Positions 11,485 through 21,621 of a DNA stretch of 64,000 nucleotides are shown piece after piece (positions within the stretch are counted from its first letter, which is position 1; every line of letters starts with the position of its first letter). Source of the DNA: Paramecium sonneborni (lineage: Eukaryota > Ciliophora > Oligohymenophorea > Peniculida > Parameciidae); contig CAJJDN010000080.1 of NCBI GenBank assembly GCA_905182985.1, positions 125,674 through 189,673 of the forward strand. The letters are read 5' to 3'. The notes below the pieces were generated by a model. That model searched no databases and was not told the origin of the DNA. It saw only the letters and a list, made by a program, of their open reading frames with translations. The position numbers and the translations under genes were made by a program.

Positions 11485-12652
11485 TCATCCATTAAGTGCT
11501 ATTTAAATTACTATAACCTTTATCTTAACCTAGAAGAATTAAAATTTTAATTACTTTTATATTTTGTCAATTTTTAGAAAGAGAACTCTATCTAATTCAT
11601 CAACATAATGTTCTATAATAGAATTCGGTTGATTGAAAATTTAGAGTAATTTTATGTCTTCTTTAACTAAATCAGCAAGATCATAAATATGATTACGATG
11701 AACAGTTTTAAAGCTCTTTCTTCTTTAAGTATTTTTTAAATTAATTCCATGATGTTCATCTTTTATATTAGGTTTTTGATTTAGTATTTAATCAATAACT
11801 TAATCATCTTTTCAATCATAATCAAATAATTTCGGAGGTGAAATAGATTTAGAATCAAGAATCTAAAATATTATCAAATAAATGATTATTCAAAATATAT
11901 TATCTTGGATGCATCAATTCTTTAGCTAATTAATCAGGTGTATTAGAAGATTATGGATATCTTAATTCCTTAACCTTCAATACTATCTGCATATCTCAAT
12001 GTCTCTAAACTATGTTCTGTCCAATCATTAAAGTTCTACAATTACAAGTAAAAGAATCTTTCAAAACTTAAGTGAATTTTAATCCCCTAAAAGGAGTATA
12101 ATTTTTATTAAGATCTAAAGCTCTAATACATTCATTTAATGCTTATAAGATTTATTTATTTCAGCTCCATCTATTCTTGTTTTTTTATGATATTCTACAA
12201 CATCTGCACCTCTTTCACTCAAATCTATGAATCATAACTTTCTAGTTATTTTATTATTTAAGATTTATTTTTAATATCCATGTGATCTTGAAGAATTTTA
12301 ATTTACACTATTTTAAGCTATCACTCTTAAAAATTTCTATAAATTATTAACTTTTTATACTGATATGCTTTTTTATTTTTTATTTATATATATATGTTTT
12401 TATCAAGTTATCTTAAATTTACTGTAATTCTGCAATATTTACTTAACCTTTTGCATCTTCTCTAGCAACCAATTATAATCGATCATTCAAAAGATCAAAT
12501 AACTTTGAACAATATATTTCATAAAAAGAAACACTTAAGTATATGGAATTTGGAATCAATTAAAATAAATCAAATGCTGCAAACCGAATTTCATGCAAGA
12601 TAATTGTATTTCCATCATCTTCAATGGTATTTATAATTTCATAATTTGGCAT
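11485..12652 (-). pseudogene. Kinesin-13 family motor pseudogene
   Basis: Reading down the minus strand gives successive kinesin motor blocks in changing frames: an LSVSFYEIYCSKLFDLLNDR segment, NSSRSHG (switch I), a degraded FIDL-SERGAD (switch II, the AG of DLAGSE lost), TRIDGAEINKS, LQALNECIRALD, YTPFRGLKFTQVLKDSF, EHSLETLRYAD and VKELRYPQSS. The GAEINK and YTPFRG pattern is typical of kinesin-13 (KIF2/MCAK) microtubule depolymerases. At least four frameshifts (near 12148, 12045, 11975 and switch II) and several in-frame TGAs break it, and the P-loop region is not recognisable upstream. A neck/tail remnant ends at TGA 11485-11487. Relaxed constraint on a duplicate is the likely cause. Confidence 0.82.
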
Positions 12653-12836
12653 CCCAGCACAAATTTTCTATTTCATTTAAATCCATTTTATTCAACCACT
12701 CTTCTTTTTAATATAAGAGATCGACTCAAATTCATCTCCTTCTACACTTAAATCCGCTAAGTATCACGTTCCATTTTTTCTAACGCAATAAACTTTAGAG
12801 ATGACACTTTAGAATTATTAAAATTAATATCTGATT

Positions 12837-13480
12837 TCATCTATTAACTTTTATTAGCAAAATATATATATGTGCACCCTAACAACAACTTCCTATAATA
12901 TCTATTAAATATACAGCAACATTACTTTATGGAAGATTACTTATTATTTTCATTCCATCTGGATCAAAAATTAATATTTCTTTCTCTATTATATTACTGT
13001 AAAGACATAATTATAATGATATAACATTGATCCCTTAAGATTACTAATACATAATTTCTAAACTCTTTCCATTACTAAATTATGTAGTTCTAGTTTCTTA
13101 CCTAATTCTAAAAGGTTTTTCCATTTCTATATCTATGATCTTTTCTAATTCTATCTTTAGGTATTTCATCATTATATATCTCAATTTCTTTTAATATTTG
13201 TATTTGATCCAATTTTTAAATATTTATTAAATTATTCTCTTTATTTACTAAAACTAGCTCACATTCATAATGTTCAGAAAAATAAAAACAAGCTTCAGGA
13301 TAAATACTATATATATTTTATAAATTCTGTATATTGTATAATACTAACTGATAAGTTATGACTATTAATACTATCCATGAAAGAGCGAAACCATTCTTGG
13401 AGCATTGAAACCTATTGTATTTACAGCACTCATCTAACTTATTTAATGAGTTATTAATGCCTTTGTAAAATATATTGATT
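12837..13480 (-). pseudogene. Degenerate coding region of unknown type
   Basis: The minus strand carries protein-like text split over frames. One frame has a 143-codon ORF starting at 13268 and ending at 12837, with an EILIFDPDGMKII segment. Another frame over 13100-13260 reads LVNKENNLINIQKLDQIQIL with a possible 27-nt intron. A third near 13400 reads MSAVNTIGFNAPRMVSLF. No single gene model joins them. It lies directly upstream of the kinesin relic but shows no motor motifs, so it is probably a second decayed gene. I do not recognise the family. Confidence 0.35.
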
Positions 13481-13770
13481 CATTCTAATAATCTTAATAA
13501 TTCCTTCTACTATAATATCTATAAAATGTCTTGCCATTAATTATTTTTTCATTTTACTTAATATTAGATGTTCTATTTATTTATCTATTTCATTAAGCAT
13601 TATTTCATATTTGTTCTTAATAATATGAAATTATTTTTTATTATTTTTTAATCAATTATAATTTTAAACATTCTATTTAATATTCATTAATATTAAATTA
13701 TAATATGTAATTTTGTAGAATATAAAACATTTTCTTTTTTCTGGAAAATTTATTATTTTATTTTTCGAAA

Positions 13771-14073
13771 ATGAACAATAATGATTTATGCGAATCAATA
13801 GTCAATAATGCAAATCGTATCTACTAATTGCTTGCCAATCTTAATTCATAATTAAATGAAAATGGTAGCTTAGGTAATTTTTATAAAATTATTGTTTTAG
13901 TTAATCCATAAACTACAACTTCAGTGACCTCCTTTCAAGGATTTACATCAATATTCTTTCTTTTGTTTTTGGCTTATGCAATTTTAACTATAATCTCTCC
14001 AAGAAAATAAATATTATCTACAAAAGAATAATTTAATGGATAATAATAGATAAACCAATATGAAGATGATTGA
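13771..14073 (+). CDS. Small single-pass membrane protein (91 aa)
   Basis: ATG at 13771, TGA at 14071, one 27-nt intron at 13874-13900, exons equal to 92 codons. A polar N-terminus of about 45 residues (starting MNNNDLCESIVNNANRIYQL), a single hydrophobic helix with FFLLFLAYAILTII, then a Gln-rich polar tail ending in EDD. Helix position and polarity suggest a tail-inserted membrane protein. No family recognised. Divergent from nothing; the next gene lies convergent on the minus strand 64 bp away. Confidence 0.55.
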
Positions 14074-14136
14074 TAAATATATGTATTATAATAAAGAATC
14101 TCATAAATCCATAATTAAGTTTTAATAAATTATAAA

Positions 14137-15267
14137 TCAATCACGTTCTTTTTCTTTCGCTAGAAATTTATCAAATTCCTACTTAAATTATTATAAAGTT
14201 TATAGTTCATCCTTAATAAAATTCAAATATTTTTCTATCTTCTAATTATCAATTTTTTTTTCTTTTTTACGATTTCTTTATTGTTCAGTAACATTATCAC
14301 TATCTTTACCAGATAAGAGTATCCTTTTAACAATTTTATTTCTTTATTTTAAAATATCTTTCATATTTTATATTCCATGAATAACTTAAATATATTCTTT
14401 TTAAGTAGCTTCATTTTAATTTTATGTTCCTTCAATTTCTTTATGTTTTTAATCATTCTCATCATTAATTTATTAGATTGCAAGTTTTAATTTATTATAT
14501 TTAGCATTGAATTCATAGGTTTCAGCTTAAATTTTACTATTTAACTAAACTTTAAGAAAAGAAGAATACTTCATTAAATTATTGATTAATCTAATCTTTT
14601 TAGTTTTCTCTTAGTTCTCTGTCTTTTTTAAATTCTTCTTCTTTTTTCTTTAATCTTTCATAACGATCAATTAATTCTTTAATTGCATTTTCATCATCAT
14701 TTTATCCAGTTTCCAATTCTTTTGATTTAGAGATAACTTTCTTAAAAAATTGTTCATATTATTAATGATTCTTTCTTCTAACTTCCAATTAATTAACTTC
14801 TTCTCTAAAAAATAAACAATTTTATAATACTGTAACTTAGCTAATTCATTTAAAGCCTATGCTTTTTCTTATTCTTTAGCTAATGTAATTTTTTATTCTT
14901 TTGCATATCTTTCATCATCTTATCTTTTTTTTCTGTCATTTAACATTACAACAGAGTCTTTTTTACTTTCCAAATCTTAATTCATTCTTTTTTATTCATC
15001 ATTAAATTTTTAAGCCTCAAATGCTAATTATTCTTATGTTTCTTCCATTTTTTTTTTCCTATCTTTATATTCAAGATCAACAGTTCTTTCCTTCTATTAA
15101 ACTTTTAATAGTCTAGTATTTTAGGATTCCTCTTCTAATCTCACTAAAAAACATAAGACAAGTATATTAATACTTTCTTCTAATCTCTTTTTATTTGATT
15201 GCAATTCTTTTTCTATTTTTTTGAATCTCTAAGGATTGAAAACTTATAAATTTTATCCATATGACAT
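14137..15267 (-). CDS. CCDC42/CFAP73-like (DUF4200) axonemal coiled coil
   Basis: 349 residues after three introns (15144-15173, 14805-14830, 14545-14569). Almost entirely charged coiled coil. Residues about 40-150 resemble the DUF4200 helix found in CCDC42, CFAP73 and CFAP100. They are followed by YEQFFKKVISKSKELETG and IKELIDRYERLKKKEEEF, matching the '...V....E..DI..LI.RY..L' block of CCDC42/CFAP73. In Chlamydomonas CFAP73 and CFAP100 form the modifier-of-inner-arms complex at the base of the axonemal inner dynein arm. The C-terminus is a further coiled coil (FIKDELQTLQQFKQEFDKF). The family call is by pattern; the ciliary role is inferred from the family. Confidence 0.6.
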
Positions 15268-15361
15268 TTTATAAAAAAAATAATTGAATTGAATATAAAA
15301 ATATGAATTCCTTATTTCAAGGATAATATATTTAAACTTTAAAGATGCATTTAATAATAAA

Positions 15362-16911
15362 TCATGCAAGTCCTTCTAATTCTAATCTCATAGGAATAAT
15401 TTCACTATTTACAAATCTAGCTATTTCTCTATAATTGTAATATCTCATCAAATTTTTTAATTCCTAAAATTTAATAAACATAAAATACTTCAGAACTCTT
15501 ATCAATAACAGATAACATCATATCACAAACTTCAATATTCTTTTTAATAATTTATTTTTCTCTCATTGTCAACATAATTATATGTCTTCTAAATTCAGGA
15601 GTAGATGGATCATTTAATCTTCTTTAATCATCTTCTATAGTACTAGCAAAATTAGCTAATTCAGAAATTAATAATTCCCTAAAAGCTTTAAATGTAGCTT
15701 TCTCTAATTCAATAGTTTTAGGTGTAGTATGCCATCCTGGCCAAAATTAATTATAATTTTCAACATCCTCTTCTAATTACAAGAAATCATCTAATTTAGA
15801 TATTTAAGCAAATCTAACAGTAGCCAAAGATTATCTAAATGTATCATGATCAGTTTCATTAACTAATCTATTTCCCCAACAAATATTCCCTCTAGTTAAA
15901 TCAATTTTAAGATTAAACAATCTATCATTTCTATCCAAACAAACATCAAAATCAAATTAATTCATTGGATTAGTTAAACTAGCAAATCCATAGTTCATAA
16001 AAAAATATTTATTTGACCATTAACCATAATTATAAAATAGTTCTTCTCCTTTTTAGATATTTCTGACTGCTTACATAAAGAATCCATCAGCATCAGGAGA
16101 ATACCCATATTATAAAAATCCATTATTATCATGATTAATAAAGTCTATAATAAATATTAAATTAAATACCAGCTAATGGAACTAATAATTATTATTGTTC
16201 ATTTTCACCTATATACACTGGAAAACTACGAGAGATAGTAAGAATTCTAAATTTAATAAAATCATTATAAGTATATCCATATCTTTAGAATTCTTTTACT
16301 GCCTCTTTTAAATTATCATATTCTTCTCTAAATATTTTCCTTTAATTCATAACTGTATATAAAGTTGGAGATCCTTTCAGTAATGCATCTTATTCTGCAT
16401 CAAAATAAGTTGGAAATCCACTAACATCTTTTGGTAATACATCAATGTATGGTTTCCAAAAAGAATTTTATCTAGTTAAATCTAATATATCAATTTTACC
16501 TTCTATTTTCTTAAAGGAAATGATTTACAAAATATGTCTATATATTGTTAGGAATATAATTCAATTGAATCATTTTTCTATTAATTAGACAACTTTTCTT
16601 AACTTCTTCTAAAGAAAGATAATGAGTGCGAGGAATAAAGAGTACCCACTCACCTTATCTAATAAATTGAGAAGCTTTAAGTGTTCTATAACCTTCACTC
16701 TTTACTTCTATTTATACTTTAGACACTTCTGCTTTTCCATCTTTCAACCACTAAATAAGATTCTTATATGGATCCTGAATCATTAAAATCAATAAATTAC
16801 TGGATCATCATATGTCTAACGTTTCGATTTACTCTTTAGTTCATATTCTGAATCTTCTTAAGCCAAAGATAATAAAAGAGCGATTGCTAGAACACAAGTT
16901 TAAAGTAACAT
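15362..16911 (-). CDS. SET-domain (SETD3/LSMT-type) protein with signal peptide
   Basis: 484 residues, introns of 26, 19, 25 and 25 nt at 16775-16800, 16510-16528, 16145-16169 and 15464-15488; exons total 485 codons exactly. Residues 1-18 are a clear signal sequence (MLLQTCVLAIALLLSLAQ). The SET core shows FINHDNN (about 234-240, the NH of the SAM site), a RNIQKGEELFYNYG block (260-273) and FMNYGF (281-286), with the long helical insert of the SETD3/Rubisco-LSMT class and an all-helical substrate-binding C-terminus. Such enzymes methylate Lys or His of cytosolic or organellar proteins using S-adenosylmethionine. Entry into the secretory pathway, as the leader predicts, would be unusual for this class. 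Its start lies 45 bp from the divergent PDI gene, which is also secretory. Confidence 0.85.
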
Positions 16912-16955
16912 AATTATTAAAATATTCTAGAAACATACGTATACATTTTTAATTT

Positions 16956-18433
16956 ATGTATATACAAATTGCATTATCAATTCTGTTTCTTTATGCTTAA
17001 GCAAAAGAAGAAAATGACTTACATGTTGTATTTGATAAGAATTCGAAACAATTCTTTGAAAAGAATGAAATCTCTATGATCTTCTTCTACACTCCTTAAT
17101 GTGGACATTGTGAAAGATTCTAACCTGAAGTAGAGAAGGCAGCAAAATAATTGAAAGAGGAAGGTTTTGTGTTTGCAAAAGTTGATGGTCATAATTATAA
17201 AGAGATAGCCAAATAATTTGAAGTGAATGGATTTCCTTCTGTAGTATTATCTTAAGATCATGGAAAAAGATATAAGAAATTTGAAGGACCTAGAACAAGT
17301 GATAGTGTTATAATGTGGATGTATGAATAACTTAATGAAGGTACTAAGGAATTAAAAACAATATAATAAATCAAAGATAAGATATCATAAAGCTAATTGA
17401 TGTTTATCTATATGGCTGAAAATGATGAAGATAGAGGATTTAAAAGATACAAAGATTATAGTCATGCATATGGAAATTTAGAATTTTATCATACATTTTT
17501 AGAAAACGTATAATAAGAATTAGGGTTTGGACCAACTGATTCTTTAGTAGCTTATAAAAAATATGATAAATCTCCAGTTGTTTATTAACCTAAATAAATC
17601 AAGGTATCTGATTTAAAGGCCTTTATTGAAACCAATTGGTTTTAAAGACTTCAAGAATATAGTGAAGATGTATATAAGAAGATTTTCAAATAAGATAGAT
17701 CATCTTTAATATTATTAGTTGATGAAACATAAATGAAAGATAGAAATGCTCATGATGCTCTAAAATCTATTAGTTTAGATCATCCTCATGAAGATCATTT
17801 ATTATTTATCAAATGTAGTGTTACTAATCCACTATTCTCAGAATTACAAAAATAAATTGGAGATTTCACTGGAACACCATCTTTATTTGGATTATAAAAG
17901 TATGGAGTCTATAAGTATAAATTTAATTAAGCATTTACAAAATAGAATTTAGATTAATTCATCCTTGATTTTAAAAATGGAAAAGCATAAAAACATTATA
18001 AATCTTAAAAATTAGATAATCCTATTTATTCAAACAATGTTGAAATCCTTACTGGTAATTCTTATTAAAGAGTTATCAACTCATAAGAAGATTGGGTCAT
18101 TTTCTATTATAATTCATATGATTCTGAACAGTATTTATATTAATATATCTTAGTCTATCCCTTTTATAAGAATATGCTGATATTGCTAAGTTAATTGGTT
18201 AAATTAGTAAAGTCAAATTTGCTATTGCTGATGTTACTCAAAATGAATTTAATGATTTTTCAGATCCAACTGATATCTTCAAAATTAGATTATATAAAGG
18301 AAATAAAAATTACACTAAATTTATTTAAAAAGTTAATAAAATTCAGAGAGATAGATTGATTACCTTTATAAAAGAACATTCTAAATATGAATTTAATGAT
18401 GATCGTAAAGCAGGACATCATGATGATTTATGA
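16956..18433 (+). CDS. ER thioredoxin/protein disulfide isomerase, one active site
   Basis: 484 residues with one 23-nt intron (18131-18153). A signal peptide (about residues 1-16) leads into a thioredoxin domain with FFYTPQCGHCERFQPEVE, the CGHC redox site at 49-52, and the cis-Pro loop NGFPSVVLS. Central domains of thioredoxin fold but without Cys pairs follow. A C-terminal thioredoxin-like domain (about 370 onward: WVIFYYNSYDSEHLS) has lost the Cys pair of a second active site. The protein ends HDDL, an acidic variant of the HDEL/KDEL ER retrieval signal. It should act in the ER lumen as an oxidase or isomerase for disulfides. Divergent neighbour is the leader-bearing SET protein; convergent neighbour is the DCN1-like gene. 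Confidence 0.87.
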
Positions 18434-18469
18434 AATAAATAATATATTGACGATTGATATTTATATATC

Positions 18470-19300
18470 TCATTTTTTTTTAAATTCAACGTATTCAAAA
18501 ATTAAAAGAGGCCAAGCATCTAATATTTAATTATAATAATAAATACCATTCTCATCAAATTTTTAATAATCATTTCCTATTGTTTCAAAAAATTTCCACA
18601 CTTAACACCATAAATCAAAACTAACTTTTGTAATAGTTTAAAATTCTTATGGTTTTGCTTAACAAAATTGAATGAAATCAGTAATTTCTTTGAATTAATC
18701 TTTTAATAATGATTCCCAAAGAGCTTATTATTATTATTTCAATAAATTACTTATTGCCTCTGTAAATCTTATTACATTTTTTCCTAATGATATTACACCA
18801 AAATAATATTTATATAATTTCTTATATTTATTTTCTTTCTTTATTTTCTATAATAACTCAGGAGTAAGTTTTTTTAAATCTTTTACACTATTACATCTAA
18901 AATTAATAATTTTATTTTACCTTAAACGAATCATTCCTAAAATGAATTCCTATAATGTAAACATTGCTCCCTTTTGAGCACCAAATTTATATGTTATATA
19001 CAATTATAAAACTTGATGTGATTCAAGACCTGCATCTCTCATAAATCTTGTATATGAATCATTGTCTTTATCCTTATATTAAATTAATCCATCTATCTCA
19101 TAATCTGAAAAAGCAACTGTTAAACTCTGAATTCTTTTTGTAAGCTTTTAATACTCTTCTTTAGCCTTTCTAACACGATCGTAATGTGCTACCTATTTCA
19201 ATAAATATTTTGCAAATCTCCTAGAAATTCCAAGGCTTTGAGATACACTTATTTCATCTTAATCTTCTTATTTCCTTATAATAAATCAAACTATATACAT
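18470..19300 (-). CDS. DCN1-like (DCUN1D) cullin neddylation factor
   Basis: 260 residues. The PONY/DCUN1 domain is clear: an EFILGMIRLRCNSVKDLKKL segment in the middle and the C-terminal cullin-binding signature (LWCQVWKFFETIGNDYQKFD, then AWPLLIFEYVEF). DCN1 proteins act as scaffold E3s that promote NEDD8 transfer to cullins. Introns: 24 nt at 18897-18920, and 24 nt at 19275-19298. The second one splits the initiator codon: A and T come from 19300-19299 and the G after the intron. Without it the genomic ATG meets TGA after four codons. Removing both introns gives exactly 261 codons. N-terminus is MKQEDQDEISVS. Confidence 0.8.
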
Positions 19301-19341
19301 TATGCTTATTTAAATATTTTTATTATTGAATTTTAATAGAA

Positions 19342-21270
19342 TCAGAAAATACTTATATGGCCTGATTAAATTTTGGAAAAAAAAGTCTATATTTATAATT
19401 TTTCTTTGCTATTAACAAATAACTTAATTTTCTCATTTGAAACAAAGAATCTCTTATGGATATTTAATAAAATTATATTGAATTTAAATATTTCTTATAA
19501 ATAATATTTATTCAATAAGGGAGAATCAAGGATATATGTTTGAAAATGTTTAAATTTATTTAAATAGAAGAATAGATTTTTATCAATGATATACTTTATA
19601 AAAATAATTTATGAATATTCATTTTAAAATACTAGTTTCAATACAGCCTTTACCTAAAACTTATTTAAATTATTAACTCGATAAAGTAAACTTCTCTTTG
19701 TTTAGATTTTAAGTCTCTCTGGATTCAACTTTAGTAGTATTTGTTATTTATTTTTGAATAGTAATTTATTTATTCATTAAATTTTTCAAAATTTTTATTT
19801 GATTAAAATCTATTTAAGGAGATAAATAAGAAAAAAAATGAGCTTTTCCACTTTCCTATGTTAATGATTTAAATTTTGGATCATTAAAATTGATATTAAC
19901 ACTTTTCAAAAATAAAACTATTAATTTTTCTAATGTTTCATCTCCTAATTTTATTTAAAAAAACATGTCCTGAAAATTTTTTTTAAAACCTTATAAAAAT
20001 TACTGAATAAATGTATCAATTAATTATTTTTAAAGTTCCTCCTTGACTTGACTTTTTTGTTCAATAATTCAAATTAAAGTTTGAGATTTATATAAATATT
20101 TTTTAGAGCAGAAAATAAAGCAATTATTTGATTATTATTTTAATTTTTAGGGTCAATCGATTCTTTAATTTATTACAATTCATCCATGAATATTTTTTCT
20201 TAAGATGAAAATTCTGATTTAATAATTTGCGTAGATTTATTAAGCAAATTTATATAAATGTTGTGATTAATTTAGTTGAATTTAATCATATTATTTAATT
20301 AACCAATCTATTTTATTTCAAGTTCATATATTTCTTTTTTTTTCTTTTCAAATATCTGCATTTCTTCTTACTGTTATTATTAAATATTTTTAATAATTTA
20401 TTGAACTTTTAATTGTATCTTTTCTTTAATTTTCTCTTATTGATCAAACATTTAATTAGAAATTTCCTATTATTCTTTCAAAACGACTTTTAACTTTTTA
20501 ACAGAATTATTAGAAACATGTTGTTCATATTCTTTCTAATGACAATTTATACAGAGCAATGTACAAGTTTAATTATTTTTAATACATTCTTGACAAATAT
20601 AGTTTTTCTTCTGTTTTTGCTGTTCTTCACAAATTTCAATTTAGATTTTTGAAGTCTACTCAAATTTAGGTTAATCTATCTAACTTGTTTCAACAATTCC
20701 TAGAAATTAGAAATTAGATTATGATAATGATAAATCTGTGATGAATTTAATTGTATTTTTAATATCATCAAGTTGCAATTATCTTATACAGGTAGATTAT
20801 TCTTTTTCTTTTTAATATTATATTTATGATTCATTTATCTTTAATATACAATATTTTAAAATACTATCTAAATTATAGTTCTCTTCTCCCATTTATAATG
20901 ATTAAGCCTACTTAATTTATTATGATAATGACATATTTTATGTTTAAAAAAATACTTCAACCTTTTTCTGTTGTTAATCATGCCACTTAATAAAAGTTTA
21001 TTTCTAATCATCCAGAAAATTTACAACATTTTCAAAATCCTATTTGTTTTTTGTTATAATTTCTTCGAGAATTTTTATTAGATTCTTTTTATTTTCTTTT
21101 GCTAGCTCTATTAATTATGCAAGTTTGTAAGGTTTATGACCCTTAAATTAATCTAAATGTTTGCAGAAACATTCGAAACAACTCATTTTGTTATCTTTTT
21201 TTTTGATACATTCAGTCTGAATACAAATTACTTGTGCTTAATCATTTTAGCATATAGAACAGACAGACAT
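19342..21270 (-). CDS. Zinc-binding coiled-coil protein, one frameshift
   Basis: About 635 residues if one base is restored. The N-terminus has Cys/His pairs of a B-box-like zinc site (CSICQNDQ, CIKKK, MSCFECFCKHLDQFKGHKPYKL). A long Gln-rich coiled coil carries a second Cys cluster in the middle (ICQECIKNNQTCTLLCINCHQKE) and further coiled coil to the end. Many ciliate genes of this plan exist, often with C-terminal WD40 or ankyrin repeats, which are absent here. One 22-nt intron at 19632-19653. Near 20059-20070 the frame shifts: the exon sum is 2 mod 3, no GT donor is nearby, and adding one T turns QFELL... into FELFEQKSQVKEEL, which then stays open to TGA 19342. Likely a sequencing indel or a very recent break. 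Confidence 0.7.
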
Positions 21271-21621
21271 TTATGAATAAGATTATTTATTAATGATAGA
21301 AATATAAAAAATCTTATTTTATATAATATAAGATTTTTAATTAACCTACTTTAAATTAATTATTAGATATAGTTTTTGAGGAATCAAAAAAATAAATAAA
21401 TATCTATAAATCAAATAAAACATTAGTTAAATTCTTGAATGAGAATAAGTATAATATAAATTTATAAGAAACTATTGATTCCTTTTTGTAAAGTGTACAA
21501 TAAAATATTGATTGTTTTATCTTTCCAATAAAAATTAAATATGAAGAATATTTAAATATAACAGATGAGATTAAAAATGAAGTTTAAATTAAATTAGAAT
21601 ATTTATAGATAATAAATTTAT
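21271..21621. other. Intergenic, 350 bp
   Basis: Spacer between the start of the zinc-binding gene and the end of the first PAS membrane gene. A plus-strand frame is open here and into the downstream gene, but it has no ATG and overlaps a well-supported minus-strand gene, so it is read as a shadow. Contains the inverted repeat listed separately. Confidence 0.5.
21307..21338. repeat. AT-rich perfect inverted repeat
   Basis: Arms of 11 bases (AAAAATCTTAT and its complement) around a 10-base AT loop, 36 bp upstream of the zinc-binding gene's start codon. It could form a hairpin in RNA or a cruciform in DNA; function not known. Confidence 0.6.

Noticed and set aside
12148..12148. Programmed frameshift in the kinesin gene
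   Set aside because: There are several unrelated shifts, lost motif residues and in-frame TGAs, which fits decay rather than recoding.
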